Assembly (NCBI GenBank): GCA_040772665.1
Contig: JAXGXT010000007.1
Span: 1-64,000 of the forward strand
Origin: JAXGXT01 sp040772665
Lineage (GTDB): Bacteria > Bacillota > Clostridia > Lachnospirales > Anaerotignaceae
Reading direction: 5' to 3'
DNA: 64,000 nt
Shown: in pieces, positions 44,015 to 52,831 of the stretch
How positions within the stretch are numbered: position 1 is the stretch's first letter
How the letters are laid out: each line of letters opens with the position of its first letter
The notes under the pieces: model-generated
What the model saw: only the letters and a program-made list of their open reading frames with translations
The model's database searches: none
Told to the model about the DNA's origin: nothing
Program-made: the position numbers and the translations under genes

Positions 44015-45256
44015 ATGAATAAATATGTTGTTAGGCAGCCCATTAAAGATAAAGAAAATAATACATTTGCCTATGAAATAATGTATGCGTTGGATAAAAT
44101 GAACCTCTATAACCAAATGGAGGATGTTCAGGCAGTAGACACTATATCAGATTTTTTAATGCAGAACACCCATATAGTAGAAGATAATAAGCTTATATTT
44201 ATAACGTTTACACCTAATTTATTATTTAAAAATGTGCCTAAGATTTTTGAAAAAGATAATCTTATTATACAAATTGATGATAATGTTGTAATTCATCCTT
44301 TGTCTAATAATTTAATTGGTAAATATAAAAAGGAAGGCTACAAAATTGCGGCAAATAATTTTGAATTTAATTCCAAGTATTTAAGTCTTCTTGATAATAT
44401 TGATTATATTAAGATAGACATTAAAAGCGTAAGCAGGGAAAGCCTTGAAAACCTTATAAAGCTTGCAAAGGGTTTTAACAAAAAGTGTATTGTAATGGGA
44501 GTAACTTCAAAAGAGGAATATGATTATATTATTTCCACGGATATAGATTATTTCCAGGGAACTTATATTTCTGATGTTGTAAAAATTCAAACAAGAAAAA
44601 CAGAATTTATGCAAGGCAACTTCTTTCAGCTTATAGTTGAAGTAACAAAAGACGAGCCTGATATTGAAGTTATAGAGTCTATAATTTCACGTGATGCAGG
44701 GCTTTCCTATGGGCTTTTGAAGGTTGTCAACTCGCCTTTTTTTGCACTTAAAAACAGGGCAACAACAATAAATCAGGCCATAACGCTTTTAGGCCTTGTG
44801 CAGTTAAAAAGATGGGTATACCTTTTAAGTTTTTCTGATGACAGCAACGATGATGAAAACTCAGAAGAAGTTTTAAAGACATCTTTCCTTAGAGCCAGCT
44901 TTTCTTCTGAGCTTGTAAAGCATATTAAAAATTTCTCTATAAATAAAAGCGAGGCTTATCTTTTAGGAATGTTTTCAACACTTAACTATCTTATTGATGC
45001 CCCTTTAAGCGAGCTTTTGGATGGCATATATGTTTCAGACGAAATTAAAGAGGCGCTTCTTGAATATAAAGGGGAAGTGGGCACTCTTTACAAGCTTGTT
45101 TTAAGCTATGAAAAGGCAGATTGGAAAAAGCTTAAAGAGTATGCTGATGAGCTTAACATACCAAAGAATGTAATATCACAAATATATTTTGACTGCGTTG
45201 AAGAGGTAAATAACATTTGGAACAGCACTTTTAAAACCAGAAAAGAAGAAGAATAA
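44015..45256 (+). CDS. EAL-like/HDOD signalling protein (YuxH type)
   Basis: This 413-residue protein has an N-terminal EAL-family fold (about 1-200) and a C-terminal HDOD domain (about 205-390; DAGLSYGLLKVVNSPFFA and INQAITLLGL). The EAL signature reads EIM at FAYEIMYA and other metal ligands are not evident, so c-di-GMP hydrolysis is unlikely. It is the last gene of the long fla operon and a terminator follows 24 bases later. A regulatory role in motility is an inference. Confidence 0.85.
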   Translation: MNKYVVRQPIKDKENNTFAYEIMYALDKMNLYNQMEDVQAVDTISDFLMQNTHIVEDNKLIFITFTPNLLFKNVPKIFEKDNLIIQIDDNVVIHPLSNNLIGKYKKEGYKIAANNFEFNSKYLSLLDNIDYIKIDIKSVSRESLENLIKLAKGFNKKCIVMGVTSKEEYDYIISTDIDYFQGTYISDVVKIQTRKTEFMQGNFFQLIVEVTKDEPDIEVIESIISRDAGLSYGLLKVVNSPFFALKNRATTINQAITLLGLVQLKRWVYLLSFSDDSNDDENSEEVLKTSFLRASFSSELVKHIKNFSINKSEAYLLGMFSTLNYLIDAPLSELLDGIYVSDEIKEALLEYKGEVGTLYKLVLSYEKADWKKLKEYADELNIPKNVISQIYFDCVEEVNNIWNSTFKTRKEEE

Positions 45257-45279
45257 AAAACATAAACTATAATATTATT

Positions 45280-45312
45280 AATGGCGGATAAACTTGATTA
45301 TTCGTCATTTTT
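45280..45312 (+). terminator. Terminator at the end of the fla operon
   Basis: AATGGCGGATAA (45280-45291) pairs with TTATTCGTCATT (45298-45309) over 12 positions with two G-T pairs, followed by TTT. Confidence 0.8.
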
Positions 45313-45315
45313 GTT

Positions 45316-45357
45316 AAAAAAAAGGAGATATCTCTTATTGAAATATAACTCCTTTTT
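45316..45357 (-). terminator. Terminator of the ComFB-domain gene
   Basis: On the minus strand, AAAAAGGAG and CTCCTTTTT (45319-45327 and 45349-45357 in plus coordinates) form a stem followed by a T run. It is placed eight bases beyond the stop of the minus-strand gene. Confidence 0.65.
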
Positions 45358-45364
45358 AAGATTT

Positions 45365-45982
45365 TTAATGATGTGGGTTTTCTTTAACTACGGTACATGC
45401 TTTTGAAAGCTGTGCTGTTACAGCCCCTTTATAGTGGTTGCTGAAAAAGTTTAACAGCGGAGAAACATGAGATTTATCAACAACTATGTATTTTGGGGGA
45501 AGGCCGTTAAGAGCCAGTGCCGTTGCATCTGCCTTGCATCTTGGGCAAGTGCAGCCATCAAACATTATTAGAAACTCCTCAACTCTGTTTTTTACAAGTT
45601 CCTCCAAAACATTAAGATATTGATATGTTAAAACATCTTCTTCGCTTGTTTCAGCGGTTTGGGTTTCTTCCAATTGGTCGCTATTTGTATCCTCTGGCAA
45701 AGAAGGCGGCTTAGGTGATATGGATTCCATAAGCTGTTCAGCCGTAAGGTCTGAAGAGGATATATCTAAGGAATCCTCTTGCACAGCTTCTATAAGGCCT
45801 TTGCCGATTTGATTGGAAATTTCGGTATCATTTGAAAGTGAAGAATCCATAAAGGATAAATCCTCGGATATATCTTTTTCGATAGTATCAACTTCAGGCA
45901 AATCAGTTTCTGTTTGATGTTCTTCTTTTGCCTTTGAAATAAGGTTTAGAACATGTTCGGTTTTATTTGTTTTACGAGCCAT
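45365..45982 (-). CDS. ComFB-domain protein with acidic N-terminal extension
   Basis: This 205-residue protein has an acidic, Ser/Glu-rich, probably disordered region (1-115) and a C-terminal ComFB-like domain (about 118-200) with the diagnostic CTCPRCKADATALALNGLPPKYIV. ComFB domains occur in comF operons and in cyanobacteria. Recent reports describe some as cyclic-dinucleotide receptors, which I state from memory. The four-Cys-type motif has two cysteines here (CxCxxC gives three). It is encoded 284 bases downstream of a ParA gene on the same strand. ATG 45982 follows AGAGGT. An upstream TTG is unlikely. Confidence 0.8.
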   Translation of the reverse strand: MARKTNKTEHVLNLISKAKEEHQTETDLPEVDTIEKDISEDLSFMDSSLSNDTEISNQIGKGLIEAVQEDSLDISSSDLTAEQLMESISPKPPSLPEDTNSDQLEETQTAETSEEDVLTYQYLNVLEELVKNRVEEFLIMFDGCTCPRCKADATALALNGLPPKYIVVDKSHVSPLLNFFSNHYKGAVTAQLSKACTVVKENPHH

Positions 45983-46266
45983 TTTATTACCTCTTTTCAA
46001 AAAATAAAATTATATTAGTTAATAAATACTAAATGAAGAAATTAATATCACATTATTAAAGATAAATCTAAACTGCTTGTTTTTTGAAAAAATAAGATAA
46101 AAATTGTGAATATAGGTGTTACAGCCATAGTGTGTCTGATTTGCAAAGTAAATTTCTGACTATGGAAAACATAAATAAACACCATGCTGTGAAACGTGGG
46201 CTTATCAATGAATTTCTAACAATAAAATATTTGCTTTATTTATGTTTTAAAATATTGGTTTAGTAA

Positions 46267-47040
46267 TTATTTTTTAGCTTGTTTACTTCTGTTAAGCACT
46301 TCTTCGATAAAATGTATGTAGTCAAGTGTGGGTTTAGAACGTGGGGCATAAAGTATAACACATTCTCCATGTGCAGGGGCTTCGGCAACAGAAACACTTG
46401 AACGTATTTTTGAAGAAAACACCGTTGTTTCCAGTTGTTTTGCAATTTCGTTTGCAAGGTCCTCAACTTCTTTTGCAAGGTTTGTTCGACGGTTATATTT
46501 TGTAAGCAAAAGGCCCATAACAGTAAGGTTTTGGTTATAAAACTTTTTCACTGTTTCAACTGTTTCTTTAAGCTGGCTTACTCCCAAAAGGCTTAATATT
46601 TCAGGAACCATAGGTATAATGAGAAAATGTGAACACACATAGGCATTGACAGTTAAGATGTTGAGGGCAGGGGGAGTATCTATTATTATAAAATCATAAT
46701 CATCCCTTATTAAATCTAAATGCTCCTTTAAAATAAATTCTCTGCCTGAACGATTAAATTCAATTTCAGCACCGCTTAAAAGTATATTTGACGGAATTAT
46801 ATCCCCAAATTCAGTTTTATAAATAGAGTCTTCGATTTTTGCATTACCCTTAAACACATCATAAATTGTTACTGCATTTTCCACATCAAGGCCAAGGGAA
46901 AAACCAAGGTTTCCCTGTGGATCCAAGTCTATTCCCAAAACTTTGTATTTTTGGAGTGCAAGCCCTGTGATAAGAGCACTTGACGAAGTGGTTTTACCTA
47001 CACCCCCTTTTTGGTTTGTTAATGTTATTATTAAAGACAC
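46267..47040 (-). CDS. ParA/Soj-family ATPase
   Basis: This 257-residue ParA-type ATPase has the deviant Walker A KGGVGKTTSS near residue 10, switch I GIDLDPQGNLGFSLG, and Walker B FIIIDTPPAL. It resembles chromosomal Soj, not FlhG. No parB or parS is nearby. The start is GTG 47040 with GAGGTGAT upstream. It is divergent from fliD and encoded before the ComFB-domain gene. Position suggests a role in placing flagellar or chemosensory parts. This is inference. Confidence 0.85.
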   Translation of the reverse strand: MSLIITLTNQKGGVGKTTSSSALITGLALQKYKVLGIDLDPQGNLGFSLGLDVENAVTIYDVFKGNAKIEDSIYKTEFGDIIPSNILLSGAEIEFNRSGREFILKEHLDLIRDDYDFIIIDTPPALNILTVNAYVCSHFLIIPMVPEILSLLGVSQLKETVETVKKFYNQNLTVMGLLLTKYNRRTNLAKEVEDLANEIAKQLETTVFSSKIRSSVSVAEAPAHGECVILYAPRSKPTLDYIHFIEEVLNRSKQAKK

Positions 47041-47065
47041 GAGTATCACCTCATATATAATTTTA

Positions 47066-47094
47066 TTGGTTTACTATTAATAAAAGTATACTAT
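47066..47094 (+). promoter_or_regulatory. Candidate fliD promoter
   Basis: TTGGTT (47066-47071), 17 bases and TACTAT (47089-47094) are about 97 bases before fliD. The match is weak and a sigma-28 promoter is not evident here. Confidence 0.35.
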
Positions 47095-47095
47095 A

Positions 47096-47102
47096 TGTCG
47101 AA
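47096..47102 (+). promoter_or_regulatory. Spo0A-like box between parA and fliD
   Basis: TGTCGAA is an exact core match to the Spo0A box. It lies near the predicted fliD start, where binding would be expected to block transcription. Confidence 0.4.
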
Positions 47103-47190
47103 AAATAAGTATAGAGGTTTATTTGAAACTATATAAATTTATACATAATTTTGCATATTTTACAGATTTAATTTTTAAGGAGGAGTTAAT

Positions 47191-49572
47191 ATGGCTACAA
47201 TTGGAAGTATAACTTCATCTGCTTCAAGCAGTGCATATACAAGCAATTTAAAAGGTATAGGCGGACTTGCCAGCGGCCTTGATACGGATTCTCTTATTGA
47301 GGGCATGACTTTGGCAACAAGAACTAAAATTGCTAAGCAAAAACAAAGCAAAACTTTGTTAACATGGAAAACAGACGCATACCGCTCCGTAAGTTCAAAG
47401 CTTCTTGATATTGCAAATAAATACACATCCTTTACATCAAGTACAAACTTATACAGCGATAGCTTTTTTGGAAGAAGCAAAATAACTGCAACAGGAGATA
47501 ACAGCAAATATGTTTCTGTTACAGGTGCTTCAAGCAGCAATTCAAACATAACAATAGCCGGAGTTAAACAGCTTGCTGAAAATGCAACATATGTTTCGGG
47601 AGAAGCTGTTTCTGTTGGCAGTATTCAAACAGGAGAAATAAACTTTACAGATTCAGCAGTCAGCACCATTGAGGGAAAAAGCCTTAGAATCTCTTTTGGC
47701 AGTGAAACTTACACTGTTACAATACCTGCTAAAGAGGGCGGGGGTTTACATGAAAGTGCTGAAGATGTTGCAGCTGCAATAAACAAAGCCATGGAAGAAA
47801 CAGATGTTTCTGTGGGTGGAGAAAATAAAAAATTATCAGATCTGCTTTCAGTTTCAAGCCAAGACGGAAAACTTAGTTTTGTAAATAATGACACAGGCGG
47901 AAACACAGTTAAAATCGAAGGCGGAGATACAGAGCTTTTAGATACCCTTGGTTTAACAGCTATTAAGGGGAAAAGTCTTTCTGATGGAGAAATTTCATCT
48001 TTGATTGAGGATGTAAAAACTGATAAATTAACAAAAGTAACGTCTTTTGCAGATAAAATGAAAGATAAATCTCTTACTTTTGAATATAACGGAGTAAAGA
48101 AAAATATTGTTTTTGATGATGAAACAATGTTAACTGAAGAAAAATTCATGGATTATCTTAAAGACAAGCTGGATTCTGCTTTTGGAAAGGGAAGAATTTC
48201 TGTTACTGAAAAAAATGGAGCTTTAGTGTTTGAAACAACAAAGCCAAGCGGAGGGCCTGATTCGTCATCAGTTTTGAAAATAACAAGCGGTTCAACAGGG
48301 CTTTTGGGAGAACAAGGAGTTTTTGGAATAGGAGCCGGAAGCTCAAACAAGGTAAATCAAAACGCAGCCCTTTCTAAATCAGGTTTACAAGGCGCCGCTG
48401 ATTTAGTTGATGAAGATGGCATTATAAGAATTAACGGAAAAGAAATAAAAATTGAAAATTTTGATGTTAACAAAACAAGTGTTGCAGATATACTTTCAGC
48501 AATAAATAAAAGTGATGCAGGTGTTAAAATATCTTATATGGAAAATACAGACAAGTTTTCTGTGGTTGCAACGCAAGACGGGGCGGCAGGGTCTGTTGAA
48601 TTGGGGGAAAACGGTAATCTTAACGGTTTAGAAAAGATTTTGTTTGGCAAAGATGACGGCACATTAAACGGCGCTGTAAAAGCAGGTCAAGATGCCATAG
48701 TTTCCATTGATTTTGACGGAGAAGGCGGAGCAGAGGCAGTTGAGATTACAAGAGGAACAAATTCCTTTACTTTAGATGGTCTTGGCATAACAGTAAACGG
48801 AAAATTTGGCTATGAAGGGGATAATGTTGTTTCAGGTCAAGAGATTAAGTTAACTTCAAGCGTTGATGCAGATAAGATTTTAAATGCCGTTAAAGATTTT
48901 ATAAAGGATTATAACGATATTGTGGAATTTACGAATTCTGCTGTTCAAGAAAAAACCAACAGAAACTATGCACCTTTAACAGATGAACAAAGAAGTGAAA
49001 TGACTGAAAGTCAGATTAAAGACTGGGAAACAGAAGCAAAAAAAGGTTTGCTTTTTAATGATTCTTCAATAAGAAGTTTGACAGATGAGTTAAGAAACAT
49101 GTTTATAGGTATTGGCAGCTCAGGTCTTTCATTGGAGGATATAGGAATTAAGGCTTCCACTGATTGGAGAGAAAACGGTAAACTTACGTTAGATGAGGAA
49201 AAGTTTAAGACAGCAGTTACAGAACATACTGATGACGTTAAAAATCTTTTTAACGCAGAAGCGTCAGGCGCTGACAAAGGCGGAATAATGACAAGAATGA
49301 AAGGATTAACTGATAAATATGTGGCAACAACAGGAGCTACAAAAGGAATTTTGATTGAAAGGGCAGGGCACACTTCTTCACCTGCTTCAATGTTAAAAAA
49401 TTCTCTTTTAAGCCAGATGAATGAAATTGATAAAGTTATTGAAAGATTAGAAGCCAGTTTAAAAGCTGAAAGTCTTAGATACCAAAATCAATTTACTGCC
49501 CTTGAAAGCCTTGTTCAAAAAATGAATGTACAAAGCGGATGGCTTATACAGCAATTCGGCAGCAACCAATAA
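47191..49572 (+). CDS. fliD: Flagellar filament cap protein FliD
   Basis: This 793-residue secreted cap protein has the N-terminal signature GIGGLASGLDTDSLIEGM and a C-terminal coiled coil (IDKVIERLEASLKAESLRYQNQFTALESLVQKMNVQSGWLIQQF). It is much longer than the roughly 500-residue Bacillus protein, with the extra length in the variable central domains (about 130-560), which are exposed. GAGGAG precedes the ATG. It heads fliD-fliS. Confidence 0.93.
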   Translation: MATIGSITSSASSSAYTSNLKGIGGLASGLDTDSLIEGMTLATRTKIAKQKQSKTLLTWKTDAYRSVSSKLLDIANKYTSFTSSTNLYSDSFFGRSKITATGDNSKYVSVTGASSSNSNITIAGVKQLAENATYVSGEAVSVGSIQTGEINFTDSAVSTIEGKSLRISFGSETYTVTIPAKEGGGLHESAEDVAAAINKAMEETDVSVGGENKKLSDLLSVSSQDGKLSFVNNDTGGNTVKIEGGDTELLDTLGLTAIKGKSLSDGEISSLIEDVKTDKLTKVTSFADKMKDKSLTFEYNGVKKNIVFDDETMLTEEKFMDYLKDKLDSAFGKGRISVTEKNGALVFETTKPSGGPDSSSVLKITSGSTGLLGEQGVFGIGAGSSNKVNQNAALSKSGLQGAADLVDEDGIIRINGKEIKIENFDVNKTSVADILSAINKSDAGVKISYMENTDKFSVVATQDGAAGSVELGENGNLNGLEKILFGKDDGTLNGAVKAGQDAIVSIDFDGEGGAEAVEITRGTNSFTLDGLGITVNGKFGYEGDNVVSGQEIKLTSSVDADKILNAVKDFIKDYNDIVEFTNSAVQEKTNRNYAPLTDEQRSEMTESQIKDWETEAKKGLLFNDSSIRSLTDELRNMFIGIGSSGLSLEDIGIKASTDWRENGKLTLDEEKFKTAVTEHTDDVKNLFNAEASGADKGGIMTRMKGLTDKYVATTGATKGILIERAGHTSSPASMLKNSLLSQMNEIDKVIERLEASLKAESLRYQNQFTALESLVQKMNVQSGWLIQQFGSNQ

Positions 49573-49597
49573 AAACTGAAAGGTTGGAAGTTAAGAT

Positions 49598-49987
49598 ATG
49601 ATGATGAATTATGGTTATCAGCAGTATAAGCAGCAATCGGTTAACACAATGACTAAAGGAGAGCTTCTGATACTTTTGTATGACGAGGCCGTTAAAAGGC
49701 TCTCCAGAGCCGAAATGGCCCTTAAAAGCAATGACTTTTTGCTTTTTGAAAGCTCTATTGAAAGAGCTGTTGAAATAATTAAATATCTTGATGAAACCCT
49801 TGATAAATCCTATGAATTAAGCGGTGATATTTCAAAGCTTTATGAGTTTTTCCTTTTTGAAATGGCAAGAATTAAAGCAGGAAGAAGAATAGAGGTTATT
49901 GAAGAAGTTAAGCTTATGATATTAGATTTAAGAAATACTTTTAAAGAGGCTGACAAGCTTTCTCAAAGCGCATCTATAAAAAGCTAA
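49598..49987 (+). CDS. fliS: Flagellin export chaperone FliS
   Basis: This 129-residue helical chaperone has the conserved NYGYQQYKQQSVNTMTKGELLILLYDEAVKRL and later ISKLYEFFLFEMARIKAGRR. It binds flagellin C-termini before export. The flagellin gene itself is not in the window. Confidence 0.95.
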   Translation: MMMNYGYQQYKQQSVNTMTKGELLILLYDEAVKRLSRAEMALKSNDFLLFESSIERAVEIIKYLDETLDKSYELSGDISKLYEFFLFEMARIKAGRRIEVIEEVKLMILDLRNTFKEADKLSQSASIKS

Positions 49988-50001
49988 ACGGGGGTTCAAA
50001 A

Positions 50002-50400
50002 ATGAGTGTTTATTCAACAGGAATTCTTGTAAACCTAAAAGATAAATATAATAAAATTAATGAGATTTATGAAATTACAAAGGAAATGAAAGAAGTTTTT
50101 GGAAGAAACGATATGTATGGTCTTGATATGCTTGCTGATATGAGAACGGACATTATTATAGCAGTTGATGAAATTGACCAAGGAAGAATTGAAATCATTG
50201 GATCTATGGAAGAAACTGAAAGAAATAAGGTTCTTGATGCAATGAAAGAAGACATAGCTTCTTACAGCACAAATGAAGAAGATTTAAAGAAAATAAACGA
50301 ACTGCATGTACGAATAAAAAAAGTCTTAGAGAATATAATTTCTTTGGACAAAGAGATTAACAAAAGATTAAATGCAGGAAGCTCAGACAACATATATTAA
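50002..50400 (+). CDS. Small helical protein, possible FliT-like chaperone
   Basis: This 132-residue protein is predicted to be all-helical and charged, with no Cys or TM segment. I do not recognise a firm family motif. It lies 14 bases after fliS, where fliT or a FlgN-type chaperone is common, and its helical pattern fits that role. A bidirectional terminator follows. Confidence 0.6.
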   Translation: MSVYSTGILVNLKDKYNKINEIYEITKEMKEVFGRNDMYGLDMLADMRTDIIIAVDEIDQGRIEIIGSMEETERNKVLDAMKEDIASYSTNEEDLKKINELHVRIKKVLENIISLDKEINKRLNAGSSDNIY

Positions 50401-50424
50401 AAATCAAAACCATTTAAACAAATA

Positions 50425-50463
50425 AAAACCCTGATTTTGCTGTTATGGCAAAGTCAGGGTTTT
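50425..50463. terminator. Terminator between convergent fliDS and C39 peptidase genes
   Basis: AAAACCCTGATTTTGC (50425-50440) pairs with GCAAAGTCAGGGTTTT (50448-50463), with T runs on both strands, so it can serve both directions. Confidence 0.85.
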
Positions 50464-50468
50464 ACTTT

Positions 50469-51308
50469 TTAAGATTTGCTTATTGACCAGAAAGGGCCTC
50501 CATAGCTTGCCGAATATTTGGCTTCTTTTAAGATTAAATTAATATCCCAAGAAATCTGGCTGTTTTCTAAGCTTTTTGGGTCGGCAATAAGAACCTCAGA
50601 GTTTTCTGTTATACCTCTTAAAATAAGGAAATGACCATCGGAAGTGAATGTTCCTTTATTCATAAGAACAACAACCAAATTCCCTTTTTTAAGTTCGTTG
50701 AATATTGTTTCTTTTTTTGGTTTTTCAAGGCTTTTTGATTTAAGACCGTGTTTTTCTGCACCTTTTGGTATAATCGAATGATAGGAGCCGCTGTTGTTGC
50801 TGAAATGGCCATTGTCATAAGCCCACCTGGCAGCTTCCAAGGGGGTCATGGCATCACTTGAAAGCGTTGATAGAATCATTGACAAAGCAGTAGGGCCGCA
50901 GCCGTATATGCCGATATTGTTGTTTGCACCGTAAACTTCATCGCACCAGCGTTTGTCGGTTTGAGAATAGTATATCAAATCAAAGTTATCGGATTTAAGA
51001 ACAATATCCTGTGAATCGCTTGAATCGGCCTCCGAAAGGGTATCGTTTTTTGAAGCAGCATTTATTTCTTTTTTCTCTAACTTGACTGAAAGTGATTCCT
51101 GCTTTTTTTGATCAAAATTTTCTTTATATTCTTTAACAGAAGCAACGATTATATTTTTTTGTTCATGGGTTGACTTTACAAAGTAGTCAATATCCAAAGG
51201 GGTTATTCTTGTTGTGAACAAGTATAAAAAGAATATAAAGCTTATAAAGTTTAGGGTGAAAACCGTATCATATAATTTTTTTAAAATATATCTTATCATA
51301 TTATCCAA
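50469..51308 (-). CDS. Membrane-anchored C39-like cysteine peptidase
   Basis: This 279-residue protein has one N-terminal TM (about 15-33), a charged coiled linker (45-105) and a C-terminal papain-like C39 domain (about 108-279). The triad is Cys137 in YGCGPTALSMI, His226 in DGHFLILRG and Asp243 in IADPKS, with the peptidase outside the cell. The start is TTG and overlaps the end of the upstream FtsE-like gene by 13 bases, so the two are coupled. A GATase-like or peptidoglycan-peptide substrate is possible. The target is unknown. Confidence 0.82.
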   Translation of the reverse strand: MDNMIRYILKKLYDTVFTLNFISFIFFLYLFTTRITPLDIDYFVKSTHEQKNIIVASVKEYKENFDQKKQESLSVKLEKKEINAASKNDTLSEADSSDSQDIVLKSDNFDLIYYSQTDKRWCDEVYGANNNIGIYGCGPTALSMILSTLSSDAMTPLEAARWAYDNGHFSNNSGSYHSIIPKGAEKHGLKSKSLEKPKKETIFNELKKGNLVVVLMNKGTFTSDGHFLILRGITENSEVLIADPKSLENSQISWDINLILKEAKYSASYGGPFWSISKS

Positions 51309-51982
51309 CCATATTTCCCTTTTTCTACATCACCGAAAATTTTTCCGTTTCTCATAGTTACAACTCTTTTTTTCATAATATCTACAAATTCCTTTGCGTG
51401 AGTAGCAATTATAATTGTTATTCCCAGCTTGTTAATGTCGTTAAACAAGCAAATTATATCCCATGCTGTATCATAGTCCAGATTTGCAGTAGGCTCGTCT
51501 GCAATGATAATTTTTGGATTGTTAACTACAGCCCTTGCCATTATAATTCTTATTCTTTCCCCTTCGGAAAGGTTTTCCGGATATTCATTGGTTTTTTTCG
51601 ACATTCCAACTAATTTAAGAGCAAGAGGGATTGATTCATGAATTTTTTTAGTTGTTTGTTCGGCGGCAATCATTGCAAACTCAAGATTTTCATAAACAGT
51701 TTTGTTAGGCAGAAGGGGAACTTCTTTATCTATTATCCCCAAAAGACGTCTATAATATGGCAGGTGTTTTCTGTCTAAATTATTTAAACCAATGTTACAA
51801 ACAGAAAGGCAGCCTTTTGTTGGGCTTAATTCTGCAGTAATAAGTTTAAGCAATGTGCTTTTGCCGGAGCCTGTTTTGCCGACAATAAAAACAAATTCCC
51901 CCTCGTTTATTTCAAGAGAGGCATTTTCCAATCCAACCATTGAGTTTGGATAAATTTTGTATACGTTTTCCAGCAAAATCAC
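51296..51982 (-). CDS. FtsE-like ABC ATPase
   Basis: This 228-residue protein has exactly the length of FtsE, with Walker A GKTGSGKS, Q-loop, signature LSEGERIRI (the usual LSGGE has Glu for the second Gly), Walker B IIIADEPTANLD and switch His in IATHAKE. The opening ILLENVYKIYPN is FtsE-like. GTG 51982 follows GGAGG. A frame reaching 52126 has no family match. No ftsX-like permease is adjacent. The coupled partner is the C39 peptidase gene, so a nonstandard complex is possible. Confidence 0.85.
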   Translation of the reverse strand: MILLENVYKIYPNSMVGLENASLEINEGEFVFIVGKTGSGKSTLLKLITAELSPTKGCLSVCNIGLNNLDRKHLPYYRRLLGIIDKEVPLLPNKTVYENLEFAMIAAEQTTKKIHESIPLALKLVGMSKKTNEYPENLSEGERIRIIMARAVVNNPKIIIADEPTANLDYDTAWDIICLFNDINKLGITIIIATHAKEFVDIMKKRVVTMRNGKIFGDVEKGKYGWII

Positions 51983-52103
51983 AATGACCAATACCTCCGA
52001 ATAACAACATAAATATAAACCTACACTTTTAAGTATACCATTTTTGTTGAAAGGTGTATATATTTGTAATAACATGTTTTGTTTTTTTATTTGTATCTGA
52101 AAT

Positions 52104-52134
52104 AAAAAAGAGGCGAAACCAATCACCTCCTTTT
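52104..52134 (-). terminator. Terminator after csrA
   Basis: On the minus strand AAAAGGAGG and CCTCTTTTTT can pair with one bulged G, followed by a T run, starting six bases after the csrA stop. Confidence 0.6.
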
Positions 52135-52139
52135 ATAAT

Positions 52140-52364
52140 TTATCTGTCCAATAGTTTTTTTAAAATACTTAGCCCTTTATCTGATGAGGAAAGCGCCTCT
52201 TGATTATTAATTTCGGCGTTTTTAAGCTCATCACGTATTATTTTGATGTCTTTGGGAGCATCAATTGCAATTTTTACTTTATCTGAAGATATATCCTGTA
52301 TTGTGATTTTTATGTCGTTTCCTATAAATATTGCCTGTCCTATTTTTCTTTGAAGTATCAGCAC
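52140..52364 (-). CDS. csrA: Carbon storage regulator CsrA
   Basis: This 74-residue RNA-binding protein has the motif MLILQRKIGQAIFIGNDIKITI and a C-terminal helix. In Firmicutes it represses flagellin translation and is sequestered by FliW. Its start overlaps the fliW stop by one base. Confidence 0.96.
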   Translation of the reverse strand: MLILQRKIGQAIFIGNDIKITIQDISSDKVKIAIDAPKDIKIIRDELKNAEINNQEALSSSDKGLSILKKLLDR

Positions 52365-52813
52365 TATAAATCATCCCCCTTGCTTATTAAATTTGCAAAA
52401 GGAAATTTGAATGGATATTCGCTGTCCTCAATTATAACTTGTTTTGCATTTCTTGTTTTAGGGTTAACAATAATAGGGCATTTTAAGTTTGCAGTGCTTT
52501 TAAGTATATCATCTTGAACAACACAAACATTGTAAACAAGAAGTTCAGCAATGCTTTTTGCTTCAACATCTTTCAAGTCTTCATTTGTTAATGAAGCTTT
52601 ATAATCCTTAATAAAATTATAAGGATTAATCATTATAAAAGCAATGTTGGCTTCATCAATGCTTTGCAGGCAAATTAGGCTGTCGCTATCATTTTCAAAT
52701 CTTATAAGAATGTAGTTCTTATAATCTTCAAACCCAAAAAGCCCATTTTTAAAAGTAATTATCTCATCTTTAGAATAAGAAATATCAGAAAAATATTTTG
52801 TTGAAATTTTCAT
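52364..52813 (-). CDS. fliW: Flagellar assembly factor FliW
   Basis: This 149-residue protein has the signature ITFKNGLFGFEDYKNYILI and VNPKTRNAKQVII. It antagonises CsrA and binds flagellin, forming a homeostatic switch for flagellin synthesis. It is coupled to csrA. Confidence 0.96.
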   Translation of the reverse strand: MKISTKYFSDISYSKDEIITFKNGLFGFEDYKNYILIRFENDSDSLICLQSIDEANIAFIMINPYNFIKDYKASLTNEDLKDVEAKSIAELLVYNVCVVQDDILKSTANLKCPIIVNPKTRNAKQVIIEDSEYPFKFPFANLISKGDDL

Positions 52814-52831
52814 TTCAAAACCTCTCTTTGC

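Noticed and set aside
46267..47040. ParA gene as FlhG, the flagellar number regulator
   Set aside because: It resembles Soj in its switch I and termini, is not next to flhF, and is transcribed with a ComFB-domain gene rather than with flhA.
51983..52126. 48-residue N-terminal extension of the FtsE-like ATPase
   Set aside because: The extension has no family match, runs through the csrA terminator, and GGAGG just before GTG 51982 gives the exact FtsE length. The AAAGGAGGTGAT inside the terminator stem looks like a ribosome site only because the stem contains that sequence.
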